Shown piece after piece: positions 15,966-24,170 of a stretch of DNA of 26,979 nucleotides. The notes under the pieces were generated by a model that had not been told where the DNA came from, searched no databases, and saw nothing but the letters and a program-made list of their open reading frames with translations. The position numbers and the translations under genes were made by a program. Position 1 is the first letter of the stretch. Each line of letters opens with the position of its first letter. The DNA is from an uncultured Lachnospiraceae bacterium (lineage in GTDB: Bacteria; Bacillota; Clostridia; Lachnospirales; Lachnospiraceae). Location of the stretch: assembly GCA_910585555.1 (NCBI GenBank), contig CAJUFU010000009.1:1-26979 (forward strand). The letters are read 5' to 3'.

Positions 15966-16742
15966 TTATCCCAGCGCCACATCCAAGATCATCATGATCA
16001 CAAAGCCTGCTGCCGCTCCGATGGTTCCCATATTACTGTGTTCTCCCGCCTGGGACTCAGGAATCAATTCCTCCACCACCACATAAATCATGGCCCCGGC
16101 CGCAAAAGCAAGCAGATAGGGCAGCGCCGACACCACCTGTTCCGCCAGCAGAATCGTGATAAAAGCACCGATCGGCTCCACCACCCCCGACAAGGTGCCA
16201 TAGACAAAAGCCTTTCCTTGAGAAACCCCCTCACTGCGAAGAGGCATGGATATGATAGCCCCTTCCGGAAAGTTCTGGATGGCAATGCCCACCGCCAAGG
16301 CAAAGGCGCCGGCCATGGTAATCCCTGTATCTCCAATCATTGCTCCCGCAAAAGTCACCCCCACAGACATACCTTCCGGAATATTGTGCAGTGTCACCGC
16401 CAGGACAAGCATCGTTGTTTTTTTTAACGTACTCTCCATCCCCTCCGGCTCATCACGCTCCAAATGCCAATGGGGAATCAGGGTATCCAGCACCAGCAAA
16501 AAGGCGATTCCGCCCACAAATCCTACTGTGGCCGGCACCCAGGCAATCTGCTTCTGCTCTTCCGCCATATCAATGGCTGGAATAAGAAGGGACCAGACAG
16601 ATGCAGCAATCATAACGCCCGCGGCAAATCCCATCAGGAGCATCTCCAACTTCCGATTCATCTCCCGTCTCATAAAAAATACCATCGCCGCACCAAGCGT
16701 AGTCCCCACAAACGGAATCATCAAGCCTGACAATAACTGCAT
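15966..16742 (-). CDS. ZIP-family metal transporter, GufA-like
   Basis: A 258-residue polytopic protein of the ZIP family, which moves Zn2+, Fe2+ or Mn2+ into the cytoplasm. The metal-site helices are visible: VTLHNIPEGMSVGV (helix 4) and IAIQNFPEGAIISMPL (helix 5). The second has Gln where ZupT has His, a pattern typical of GufA-like members. Helix 4 is preceded by a cytoplasmic loop with LDTLIPHWHLERDEPEG, whose histidines and acids may bind metal. I chose ATG 16742 (MQLLSGL) because GGAGG lies 8 bases upstream; the open frame continues upstream to 16799 over the promoter. Its 5' region abuts the end of the Cache chemoreceptor gene. The metal is not determined by sequence. Confidence 0.9.
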   Translation of the reverse strand: MQLLSGLMIPFVGTTLGAAMVFFMRREMNRKLEMLLMGFAAGVMIAASVWSLLIPAIDMAEEQKQIAWVPATVGFVGGIAFLLVLDTLIPHWHLERDEPEGMESTLKKTTMLVLAVTLHNIPEGMSVGVTFAGAMIGDTGITMAGAFALAVGIAIQNFPEGAIISMPLRSEGVSQGKAFVYGTLSGVVEPIGAFITILLAEQVVSALPYLLAFAAGAMIYVVVEELIPESQAGEHSNMGTIGAAAGFVIMMILDVALG

Positions 16743-16769
16743 CCCATTTCCCTCCATATGCAAACACAA

Positions 16770-16799
16770 CTTATAGTATAGTATGCCGGTTTTTGGCAA
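16770..16799 (-). promoter_or_regulatory. Promoter of the ZIP transporter gene
   Basis: On the minus strand, TTGCCA (16799-16794), an 18-base spacer and TATAAG (16775-16770). It overlaps the upstream open frame, which supports the start at 16742. Confidence 0.45.
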
Positions 16800-16807
16800 T
16801 CGTCAGA

Positions 16808-18637
16808 CTAAAATACATAATTTTCTTTTAAATTCTGATTCAACTCCACAATCTTTCTGGTATTCTCTGTTGACATAACGTCAATCTGTTCCATCTGCCC
16901 CTGGAAATCCTGCATGATAACCGTAATATCTCCAATGTTGCCGGTGGTCTGTTCGATTGCCTGCTGAATCTGTCCTGTAATTTCCTTGAAATCGTCCATA
17001 ACGCCCTGTAAGGTGCTGGCATTCTTCTGGAAACCGCCCACCAATTCCTGCACCTTCTTCGCATCATCACTATAATGTTCGCCTGTACTGACAAATTCAT
17101 CATACTCTTCCATGATATCCTGTTCCAGATAATCCACCAGATCTTTGGCGGACTGGGTCAGTTCCTGCACTGCCCTGATCACATCGCCCAGCACCTTATT
17201 AATCTGCTCCGCCGTATTTTTGCTGGTAGACGCCAGTTTACCAATCTCATCCGCCACGACTGCAAAACCCTTTCCGTTTTCTCCGGCACGGGCCGCCTCG
17301 ATACTGGCATTCAGGGATAACAGATTGGTCTGTTCCGCAATGGCAATGATACCCTTAGCAGACTCCTGAATCTTTTCTATCTGCAAAGCGCTCTCTGCCT
17401 TTTTCGTCACTTCCGTGCTGATCGTACCGGCTTTCTTTCTGGTATCTTCTCTGGTCTTTATGGCCTTATCCTGCAACGCCCTGGCACGGTCGTTTATCTC
17501 CTGCGCAAAGTTCCTGCCAGCGTTTGTCTTCTCATACATATCCATAATTTCACTGCGGATATGCACAATCTCCTCCACGGCCTGGATTACGGAAGCATTG
17601 GTCTGTTCCATGGCCGCGCTCATATCTACAATATCTCCCGATAATGTATTCGTTTTTACATTCATCTGTGTGACTTGTCTGCTGATTTCCCCGGAGCCAT
17701 CGCTGACATGGGTGATGACGCCCGCCGTATCTGCAATGGTGGTGCGCATTTTCTCCAAAAGACTGTTAATATGGTCGGCGATTGCCTGAATCTCATCCCC
17801 GGAATGAATCTCCAGTTTCTGCCTGAGATCTCCGCCATTGTCCACAAGCTCCAACAGTTTGGCATTGATACGGTTCAGATTCCTGGTGATATAACAGGCC
17901 AGTGCAAAACCGCCCGCCATGGCGGCCAACAGACAAAAACCGGAGGTAACCAGAATCTTTTTGACCAGTTGTGCAAGTTTCGCCTCCACCGTATCCACCG
18001 AACAGTCTACCGCCACCATACCCACCGTTTGACCGGCGTCATCCTTAATCGGTGCATAGCCGCTGTAAAGCATCCCCCAGGCATCCGTATATGGCTCGTC
18101 CAAAGCCATGGCCGTACCGCTTCGGTATGCCGCTATCACCTCCGGCTCCACCTCGTATTCCTCACCGATGCCGCCCGGCTCTTCCGGGTCCGCATCCACC
18201 ACAAATTCCATGTGGCCCTCCACCAGACGCAACGTATAGATATAAGAAACCGTATCATCGGTCAAAAAATCAGAAAGATTCTCATGCACTGCAAAAAAGG
18301 CCTCGTCCTTACCGCTCTCCTGGCTGATGTTCGCAAACGCCCCGCTGTCGATCTTGGCCGCCGCAATCTTGGCATTGACCACAGTATTCTCCTGAATCTG
18401 ACTCATAAGATTCTCCTTGAGAGTCCCATAGGAGACCGCGCCCACTGCGATGGAAATCACGATACCGATAGCTGCTGCCCCAAACCAAAGTCTGGTCAGA
18501 ATACTTTTATGTAGACGTATTTTCTCTCTTTTTGTTTTTGTCCCGGCTTGGAATGGTTCTCTGTGTTCTTTGTCATGAATATATCTGCCCTGTCCTGCTT
18601 TTGTTTCCCTCAACTGCCCTACCTCCTCATTGTCCAT
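16808..18637 (-). CDS. Methyl-accepting chemotaxis protein with Cache-type sensor
   Basis: A 609-residue receptor. A charged cytoplasmic tail (1-46) precedes transmembrane helix 1 (about 48-70). A Cache-like extracellular domain follows (about 75-222, with VSYIYTLRLVEGHMEFVVDADPEE and LYSGYAPIKDDAGQTVGMVAVD), then helix 2 (about 226-249), HAMP (250-303) and the signalling coiled coil with tip IAIAEQTNLLSLNASIEAARAGENGKGFAVVADEIGKLASTS (431-472). Cache domains usually bind small metabolites such as amino or organic acids; the ligand here is unknown. The start is debatable: ATG 18637 has little ribosome binding site, while an in-frame TTG at 18613 (codon 9) follows GAGGAGG by 8 bases. No che genes are adjacent. 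Confidence 0.93.
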   Translation of the reverse strand: MDNEEVGQLRETKAGQGRYIHDKEHREPFQAGTKTKREKIRLHKSILTRLWFGAAAIGIVISIAVGAVSYGTLKENLMSQIQENTVVNAKIAAAKIDSGAFANISQESGKDEAFFAVHENLSDFLTDDTVSYIYTLRLVEGHMEFVVDADPEEPGGIGEEYEVEPEVIAAYRSGTAMALDEPYTDAWGMLYSGYAPIKDDAGQTVGMVAVDCSVDTVEAKLAQLVKKILVTSGFCLLAAMAGGFALACYITRNLNRINAKLLELVDNGGDLRQKLEIHSGDEIQAIADHINSLLEKMRTTIADTAGVITHVSDGSGEISRQVTQMNVKTNTLSGDIVDMSAAMEQTNASVIQAVEEIVHIRSEIMDMYEKTNAGRNFAQEINDRARALQDKAIKTREDTRKKAGTISTEVTKKAESALQIEKIQESAKGIIAIAEQTNLLSLNASIEAARAGENGKGFAVVADEIGKLASTSKNTAEQINKVLGDVIRAVQELTQSAKDLVDYLEQDIMEEYDEFVSTGEHYSDDAKKVQELVGGFQKNASTLQGVMDDFKEITGQIQQAIEQTTGNIGDITVIMQDFQGQMEQIDVMSTENTRKIVELNQNLKENYVF

Positions 18638-18652
18638 GTGCTACCCTTTTTT

Positions 18653-18661
18653 ATTGTAACA
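18653..18661 (-). promoter_or_regulatory. Extended -10 promoter candidate for the Cache chemoreceptor
   Basis: TGTTACAAT on the minus strand (TGn-TACAAT). The start would be near 18646, leaving under 10 bases before ATG 18637 but about 33 before the TTG at 18613. No sigma-28-type TAAA/GCCGATAA pair is evident. Confidence 0.35.
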
Positions 18662-18748
18662 ATATCGCTCTATCCATTGAATCAAAACAGTATCCTTTGT
18701 ACTTTTTTCAGCATACTTTGTATATTTAGTTTACATAACTTCTCTATT

Positions 18749-19102
18749 TTATCTTCTTCCGGATTTCCTCTTGCTGCCCACAATCAGATCATAACTCTCC
18801 GCAATCATCCGTTTGATATCTTCATCCGGTATTGACCCGTCCAGAATCACCGTATTCCAGTGCTCCTTGTTCTGATGGTAACCTGGAAGCACAGCCTCAT
18901 AGGTCTGCCGCCAGAAATCCCGCCACTGAGGGTCTACCTTGATATTGATGCGCATGGTTCCTTCATATTCATAAGTCCACAAAAAAGCCTTCCTATTCTT
19001 CCGATACCGCACCAATACCCAGTTTGCATCATGAAACGGGGCATCCTGGTAAACATCCGGAAAGGTCATTCCATAACAAAGTGCCTCTTCTCTTTTGGTC
19101 AT
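18749..19102 (-). CDS. MmcQ/YjbR-family protein
   Basis: A 117-residue soluble protein of the MmcQ/YjbR family (CyaY-like fold). It shows the family layout: an N-terminal LCYGMTFPDVYQDAPF, a central AFLWTYEYEGTMRINIKVDPQWRDFW, and a C-terminal HWNTVILDGSIPDEDIKRMIAESYDLIV. Members are often labelled DNA-binding proteins, but the biological role is not well established. GGCGGAGGAG lies just before the ATG. It stands alone: the downstream chemoreceptor has its own candidate promoter, and the upstream neighbour is divergent. Confidence 0.85.
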   Translation of the reverse strand: MTKREEALCYGMTFPDVYQDAPFHDANWVLVRYRKNRKAFLWTYEYEGTMRINIKVDPQWRDFWRQTYEAVLPGYHQNKEHWNTVILDGSIPDEDIKRMIAESYDLIVGSKRKSGRR

Positions 19103-19184
19103 ATTCTCCTCCGCCCTCTACAGCTGTCCCGATTCTTAAGAAAAAATTAAAAATACCGTAATATGGCAAGCTGCTGATTTTTTA

Positions 19185-19193
19185 TGATATAAT
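19185..19193 (+). promoter_or_regulatory. Extended -10 promoter of the DUF1538/PII operon
   Basis: TGATATAAT (TATAAT at 19188-19193) is an extended -10 with a consensus hexamer; no good -35 is seen. A second TATACT lies at 19203-19208. The leader to the TTG at 19269 would be about 70 bases. Confidence 0.5.
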
Positions 19194-19268
19194 TGTAACA
19201 AGTATACTCTCTTTTGAGGATTGTGTAACTATTTTATCAATATCTTACATAGAAAGGTGTTGGCATCC

Positions 19269-20798
19269 TTGTTTAAAAATCGCTCTAAACTAATAGAAAA
19301 ATCGAAAGAAACCTTACACGCGGTATTACCCATTATTCTCATCGTACTGCTCTTAAGTTTCACCATCGCCCCTATTTCCCCGGACATCCTGATGGAATTT
19401 CTCTTAGGAGCCGTTATGCTGATCGTGGGTATGTTATTCTTCTCCATCGGTGCGGAGATGGCCATGACGCGCATGGGTGAGCGGGTAGGTACTATCATGA
19501 CGAAGACCAAAAATCTGTTTGCCATGGTTTTGATCAGCTTCTTACTCGGATTTGTCATCACCATCTCCGAGCCTGATCTGCAGGTACTGGCTCAGCAGGT
19601 CGCTTCCATCCCTAATCTGGTGTTAATCCTGGCGGTGGCGGCAGGCGTGGGGCTCTTTCTGGTGTTTGCCCTGCTTCGTATGCTGCTTCGCATTCCTCTG
19701 GCGCCCATGCTGCTTATCTTTTATGCGCTTGCCTTTGTTCTGGCATATTTTGTGCCCAAGGATTTTCTGGCGGTGGCCTTTGACTCCGGCGGCGTTACCA
19801 CCGGCCCCATGACAGTTCCCTTTATCATGGCCTTCGGTATCGGTATTTCCGCCATCCGTAACGATAGCCATGCCGCAGAAGACAGCTTTGGTCTGGTCTC
19901 TTTATGTTCCGTGGGTCCCATTGTTGCCGTGCTGATTCTGGCCATGATCTATCATCCCGGTTCCTCGGAATATCTGTCCGAAGCAATCCCGGAGATTTCA
20001 GACTCGGTGCAATTGGGACGGCTGTTTGCCGGAGAAATCCCGGTATATATGCGTGAGATGGCCGTTTCGCTCCTGCCTATTGTGGCGTTTTTCGGCGCAT
20101 TTCAGTTACTCTCACGAGACATTAAGAAAAAGACACTGATTAAAATCCTGATCGGTCTGGTATACACTTACGTAGGTCTGGTACTTTTCCTGACCGGCGT
20201 CAATGTGGGCTTTATGCCTGCCGGAAACTACCTTGGACAGGTGATTGCCGGACTGCCTTATGCCTGGATTATTATCCCGATCGGTATGGTCATCGGTTAT
20301 TTTATCGTGCAGGCAGAACCTGCCGTGTTTGTCCTTACCAAGCAGGTAGAAGAAATCACTTCCGGCGCTATTTCCGCCAAGGCTATGGAAATCAGTCTGT
20401 CCGTGGGTGTTGCAACCTCTATCGGCCTGGCCATGACCCGCGTGCTCACGGGCATTCCCATTACCTGGTTCATTGTCCCGGGATACGCCATTGCCCTGCT
20501 TTTGACCTTTTTCGTGCCCAAAATCTTTACCGCCATCGCCTTTGACTCCGGCGGTGTGGCATCCGGTCCCATGACGGCAACCTTTCTTCTGCCCTTTGCC
20601 ATGGGTGCATGTAATGCGGTAAGCGGCAATATTATCACCGACGCCTTCGGTGTGGTGGCAATGGTTGCCATGACGCCCCTGATTACGATTCAATCTCTGG
20701 GGATGATTTACCGCATCAAGGAGAGCCGTCTTTCCAGAGAAGCCGGCGGTTATGTATCCATCGACCGCTACGGAGATATGGATATTATTGAATTATAG
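19269..20798 (+). CDS. DUF1538 membrane protein with internal duplication, probable transporter
   Basis: About 509 residues, with 12 or more hydrophobic segments. The protein is an internal repeat: VAFDSGGVTTGPMTVPFIMAFGIG (near residue 171) and IAFDSGGVASGPMTATFLLPFAMG (near 425) are equivalent stretches, each followed by DSFGLV/DAFGVV and a final pair of helices. This inverted or tandem repeat with a Gly-rich, Asp-containing core resembles a transport pathway, although DUF1538 has no established substrate. I prefer the TTG at 19269 (FKNRSKLIEKSKE), 11 bases after AGAAAGG; the frame also opens at TTG 19221, without a usable ribosome binding site. The downstream gene, 24 bases away, encodes a PII-like protein, so the transporter is probably gated by PII-type nitrogen or energy signalling. 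Confidence 0.85.
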   Translation: MFKNRSKLIEKSKETLHAVLPIILIVLLLSFTIAPISPDILMEFLLGAVMLIVGMLFFSIGAEMAMTRMGERVGTIMTKTKNLFAMVLISFLLGFVITISEPDLQVLAQQVASIPNLVLILAVAAGVGLFLVFALLRMLLRIPLAPMLLIFYALAFVLAYFVPKDFLAVAFDSGGVTTGPMTVPFIMAFGIGISAIRNDSHAAEDSFGLVSLCSVGPIVAVLILAMIYHPGSSEYLSEAIPEISDSVQLGRLFAGEIPVYMREMAVSLLPIVAFFGAFQLLSRDIKKKTLIKILIGLVYTYVGLVLFLTGVNVGFMPAGNYLGQVIAGLPYAWIIIPIGMVIGYFIVQAEPAVFVLTKQVEEITSGAISAKAMEISLSVGVATSIGLAMTRVLTGIPITWFIVPGYAIALLLTFFVPKIFTAIAFDSGGVASGPMTATFLLPFAMGACNAVSGNIITDAFGVVAMVAMTPLITIQSLGMIYRIKESRLSREAGGYVSIDRYGDMDIIEL

Positions 20799-20822
20799 TA
20801 CATAGGGAAGAGGTAGCATTCT

Positions 20823-21503
20823 ATGGGAAAATTGTGTATGATGACCACAATCGTCAACAGAAAACACTTTAAGAAATATCTGCGCCTGTATCAGGAGGAA
20901 CATCTGCAGGTCATGTTCGTGACCCTGGGCTATGGGACGGCTTCCGGAGATATCCTGGATTATCTGGGCTTAGAGTCCACGGAAAAGGCAGTTATGTTCC
21001 ACGTATTGGAAGAAAGTGCCTGGGTAAACGCCAAGAAAAATCTCCGGCAGAAGCTCCAAATAGACGCGCCCGGTGAAGGCATCGCTTTCGTGGTCCCGCT
21101 AAGCAGTATCGGCGGCAGGCGTGCACTGCAGTTTTTGTGTGGAAACCAAGACTTCCAGAAAGAGGAGGAATCTGTTTTGAAAGATACAGTCTATGAACTT
21201 ATCGTGGTAATCTCCAACCAAGGATATACGGAACTTGCCATGGATGCAGCCAGAAGCGCCGGCGCCTACGGCGGCACGGTAATCCATGCCAAGGGAACCG
21301 GCATGGAGCAGGCCGAGAGATTTATGGGTGTCTCCCTTGCCTCCGAGAAAGAGATTATTTTTATCGTGGCAAAAAAGGGGCAGAAAAACGATATCATGAA
21401 AGCAGTCATGGAGCAGGCCGGTATGCAGTCTAAGGCCAAGTCCATCGTCTTCTCCCTGCCCGTAACCGACACCGCAGGGCTGCGGCTGATGGAGGATTCT
21501 TAA
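20823..21503 (+). CDS. Tandem PII-like signalling protein
   Basis: A 226-residue protein that appears to be two PII-like (ferredoxin-fold) domains in a row, about 1-105 and 120-226. Each ends in a similar strand-turn (GEGIAFVVPLSSIGG and AKSIVFSLPVTDTAGL). The second contains AGAYGGTVIHAKGTG (about 147-160), the glycine-rich PII nucleotide-binding type of segment. GlnB-type T-loop residues, including the uridylylated Tyr, are not visible, so classical GlnD control is unlikely. GGGAAGAGG lies just before the ATG, and the gene follows the DUF1538 transporter by 24 bases. The arrangement mirrors transporter/PII pairs such as AmtB/GlnK. Glutamine synthetase follows, reinforcing a nitrogen link. 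What it binds is unknown. Confidence 0.78.
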   Translation: MGKLCMMTTIVNRKHFKKYLRLYQEEHLQVMFVTLGYGTASGDILDYLGLESTEKAVMFHVLEESAWVNAKKNLRQKLQIDAPGEGIAFVVPLSSIGGRRALQFLCGNQDFQKEEESVLKDTVYELIVVISNQGYTELAMDAARSAGAYGGTVIHAKGTGMEQAERFMGVSLASEKEIIFIVAKKGQKNDIMKAVMEQAGMQSKAKSIVFSLPVTDTAGLRLMEDS

Positions 21504-21540
21504 AAGTTACACAAAAATAATGCGCTTCTCCCGCTCCCTA

Positions 21541-21549
21541 TGTTATACT
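21541..21549 (+). promoter_or_regulatory. Extended -10 promoter of glutamine synthetase
   Basis: TGTTATACT (TATACT at 21544-21549) is an extended -10 with only a weak -35 (TGCGCT near 21521). It would give glutamine synthetase its own transcript with a ~35-base leader, in addition to any read-through from the PII-like gene. Confidence 0.5.
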
Positions 21550-21592
21550 ATTAGCGTATATACAAAATCCGAAAAGGGAGAAGGGAAAGTTT

Positions 21593-23020
21593 ATGGACAA
21601 GAGTGTAGCAATCAGAAAACTATGTGAAGAACAGCAAATCCGCATGATCGACTTTAAGATGACAGACATCGACGGACGCTGGCGCCATATCACGATACCG
21701 GTGGAGCGGTTCGATGATAACGTCTTCGTCTATGGTATCGGGTTCGATGGTTCCAACTATGGGTATGCTCCCGTTGAGAAGAGCGATATGGTATTCTTAC
21801 CTGACCCGGATACCGCTTATGTGGATCCTTTTGCCAAAGTGCCTACACTGACCATGTGCGGCAATGTATGTGTCATCGGAAAGGGTGAAAATACCCCCTT
21901 CGATCAGTATCCCAAAAATGTAAGCCTTCGTGCCATGGACTATATGAAAAAGACCGGCATTGCAGACAATATGATCATCGGACCGGAGTTTGAATTCTAC
22001 CTGTTCGACTCCGCACGCTATGAAGTCTCACCCAGACAGTGTGCTTACCAGATCGACACCAGACAGGCTAAGTGGAACTGCCGTCTGGATACCCCTGGCA
22101 ACAACGGTTATGAAGTAACCCATGGCGGTTATCATATTGCAGCGCCCCAGGACGTTGGATACGACTTGAGAAGCCGTATCTGTATGGAGATGGAAAACTG
22201 GGGCATCAAGGTCAAATACCACCACCATGAAGTAGGCGGACCAGGCCAGATGGAAGTGGAAGTAGAACTGGCAGATATGCCTGCCATGGCTGACAACACC
22301 ATGATCGTCAAGTATATTATCAAAAATATGGCAGCACAGGAGGGCATGACAGCTACCTTCCTGCCCAAACCCATCTATCAGGAAGCGGGAAGCGGCCTTC
22401 ATGTACATATGCTGCTCACCAAGGACGGCAAACCGGTCTTCTACGATGAGAACGGCTATTCCGGCTTAAGCCAGACCGCCCACTATTTCATCGGCGGCCT
22501 GCTCTCCCACATTGCATCCCTGTGTGCTTTCACCAACCCTTCCACCAACTCCTTCAAACGTCTGGTGCCCGGGTTTGAAGCGCCTGTGACCGTGGGATAT
22601 GCCACATCCAACCGCAGTGCAGTCATCCGCATTCCTGCTTATGCAAAATCCCCGGAGACAAAACGGTTTGAACTTCGAAATCCCGATGCCACGGCCAATC
22701 CCTACTATGCTTACGCGGCTATTCTGATGGCCGGGCTAGACGGCATCGAGAAAAAAATCGACCCTGCCGCAAACGGATGGGGGCCTTACGATTTCAACCT
22801 CTATACCCTCTCTCCGGAAGAGCAGAAAAAGATCAAAGGACTGCCGAAATCTTTAGAAGAAGCACTGGATGCATTGGAAAAAGATCATGATTATCTGACC
22901 AAAGACGGGGTATTTCCGGAGCGTCTCATCGATGTGTGGATTGCAAGAAAACGCGCCGAGGCAAAGAAAGCCGGAGAGATTCCTACACCGGCCGAGTTTA
23001 TGATGTATTATGACCTTTGA
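21593..23020 (+). CDS. glnA: Glutamine synthetase, type I (GSI-beta-like)
   Basis: A 475-residue enzyme that makes glutamine from glutamate, ammonia and ATP. Visible signatures: FDGSNYGYAPVEKSDM (N-terminal domain), GPEFEFYLFD, HHHEVGGPGQMEVEVEL, GSGLHVHMLL, RSAVIRIP and ATANPYYAYAAILMAG. Length and the long PEFEF-to-HHHEV spacing fit GSI-beta better than the ~443-residue GSI-alpha of Bacillus. FNLYTLSPEE aligns with the adenylylation loop (KNLYDLPPEE) of enterobacterial GS, so the Tyr is retained, but no GlnE adenylyltransferase is in the window. AAGGGAGAAGGG precedes the ATG by about 7 bases. It follows the PII-like gene by 89 bases. Confidence 0.95.
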   Translation: MDKSVAIRKLCEEQQIRMIDFKMTDIDGRWRHITIPVERFDDNVFVYGIGFDGSNYGYAPVEKSDMVFLPDPDTAYVDPFAKVPTLTMCGNVCVIGKGENTPFDQYPKNVSLRAMDYMKKTGIADNMIIGPEFEFYLFDSARYEVSPRQCAYQIDTRQAKWNCRLDTPGNNGYEVTHGGYHIAAPQDVGYDLRSRICMEMENWGIKVKYHHHEVGGPGQMEVEVELADMPAMADNTMIVKYIIKNMAAQEGMTATFLPKPIYQEAGSGLHVHMLLTKDGKPVFYDENGYSGLSQTAHYFIGGLLSHIASLCAFTNPSTNSFKRLVPGFEAPVTVGYATSNRSAVIRIPAYAKSPETKRFELRNPDATANPYYAYAAILMAGLDGIEKKIDPAANGWGPYDFNLYTLSPEEQKKIKGLPKSLEEALDALEKDHDYLTKDGVFPERLIDVWIARKRAEAKKAGEIPTPAEFMMYYDL

Positions 23021-23052
23021 GGAAATATTGTATTAGATCAGTCATGCCATTC

Positions 23053-23096
23053 ATAAGTCACCAGTCAGTCATATCGTTGACTGACTGGTGACTTAT
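23053..23096. terminator. Perfect 19-base-pair hairpin between convergent genes
   Basis: Positions 23053-23071 and 23078-23096 are perfect reverse complements (19 of 19) around a six-base TATCGT loop. It lies between the stops of glutamine synthetase and the winged-helix gene and probably blocks both transcripts. Neither side has a proper U-tract, so it may be an RNA-stabilising hairpin or a small mobile-element relic instead. Confidence 0.55.
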
Positions 23097-23102
23097 TTCA
23101 TG

Positions 23103-23396
23103 TCAGGCATCCGCCTGTCTCAACACTCCTTCCAACATCTCTACATACTCTTTAAACTGCGCCTTGCCAAAGTCTGTTATCCTGCAGGAAGTCTGTGGTT
23201 TCCTATTTATAAACGCTTTCTCGATTACTATGTAGCCGGCTTCCTCTAACTTCTTTAACTGGGCACCAAGATTTCCATCCGTAGCTTCCGTAATCGATTT
23301 CAATTCTCTGAAATTTTTCGTTCCTGTCAGAAGTGCAGACAAAATCGCCAGCCTTAATTTACTCTGAAACACCTCAGGTATCGCATTTATTTCCAT
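23103..23396 (-). CDS. Winged-helix transcriptional regulator (HTH_34/MarR-ArsR-like)
   Basis: A 97-residue regulator with a winged helix: LRLAILSALLTGTKNFRELKSITEATDGNLGAQLKKLEEAGYIVIEKAFINRKPQTSCRITDFGKAQF. This matches small HTH_34-type regulators that bind as dimers. ATG 23396 is the likely start, because GAGGT lies 5 bases upstream; the frame also opens at TTG 23408. Its 5' end overlaps the end of the membrane-protein gene by 23 bases, so translation is coupled. It probably represses its own operon through the palindrome at 24171-24185, which is inferred from position. No ligand is evident. Confidence 0.82.
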   Translation of the reverse strand: MEINAIPEVFQSKLRLAILSALLTGTKNFRELKSITEATDGNLGAQLKKLEEAGYIVIEKAFINRKPQTSCRITDFGKAQFKEYVEMLEGVLRQADA

Positions 23397-24096
23397 AATC
23401 AACCTCAAAGTCCTTTAAAATGCTTGTCTCTTTCCTATTCCATTTCAGATAGATTCCCAGAACAATCATGCCAATACTCATTAAATACTGCATACACACA
23501 CCGCTGGCCGATGACAAGGTTCCCACACCACCCCAGGTTCCGTAAGGCACTTCTTTCATACTCACGAACATCACAAAATAGAATATACTATATATTGCCG
23601 TAAATACGGTAACCGGTCTTCTTCTCGTCATAATTCCTGTCATAAACAATGCAAAAATGACCGGGAGCACTTCAATCAGTTCTCTGCACCGCCACAGTAC
23701 CGTTACCTTGTCACTATTGCCGGATGGAAGCAGCACCATATACAGCCAGCCTAAGATTCCAGAACCAATCAAAACCACCATCCATACTTTCACCATACTT
23801 TCGCAAATCTCATTTCCCGTCATTTTAGCCTTCTTCATAAAATAAAAGAATAAAACCCCATATCCGGCCATAAGCAGGATGCGCCCTCCCCACCAAAAGG
23901 AAGACGCCGTCGAATATCCATATCCATACCTGTTTCTAATAAAATAAGATATTTCTTCCAACAGCCATGCAGTCAGATGCAGGATACCGATTCCTATAAA
24001 GTAAACTGATACTTTCGAAAAATCTCGCTGCGTTTTCTCAAGTACTTTCTTAATCAGTGCGACGTCATTGATCGCACTTTCTAGCTTTTGGTCCAT
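23374..24096 (-). CDS. Uncharacterised polytopic membrane protein paired with a winged-helix regulator
   Basis: A 240-residue protein with about five or six hydrophobic segments after a charged N-terminal helix (MDQKLESAINDVALIKKVLEKTQRDF). No catalytic or transport motif is visible, and I do not recognise a named family. AAAAGGAGG lies 5 bases before ATG 24096, so I reject the longer frame to 24147. In many Firmicutes, small membrane proteins of this kind sit directly before a winged-helix regulator and may detect membrane stress; that reading is inference. A strong promoter with a palindromic operator-like site lies upstream. Confidence 0.75.
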   Translation of the reverse strand: MDQKLESAINDVALIKKVLEKTQRDFSKVSVYFIGIGILHLTAWLLEEISYFIRNRYGYGYSTASSFWWGGRILLMAGYGVLFFYFMKKAKMTGNEICESMVKVWMVVLIGSGILGWLYMVLLPSGNSDKVTVLWRCRELIEVLPVIFALFMTGIMTRRRPVTVFTAIYSIFYFVMFVSMKEVPYGTWGGVGTLSSASGVCMQYLMSIGMIVLGIYLKWNRKETSILKDFEVDYGNKCDT

Positions 24097-24170
24097 GTTT
24101 TCCTCCTTTTCTGCACCACATTTTTTGCATAAACTATTTTGTGTCACGCAAGATACAAAGTTTTATTATA

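Noticed and set aside
16743..16799. Upstream extension of the ZIP transporter
   Set aside because: It overlaps the candidate promoter, and GGAGG is correctly spaced only for ATG 16742.
17675..18514. 279-codon plus-strand frame opposite the Cache chemoreceptor
   Set aside because: Antisense shadow of a clear chemoreceptor; the translation is His/Arg-rich with no domain pattern.
20112..20693. 193-codon minus-strand frame opposite the DUF1538 gene
   Set aside because: Its Gly/His/Lys-rich translation reflects the antisense of a hydrophobic membrane protein.
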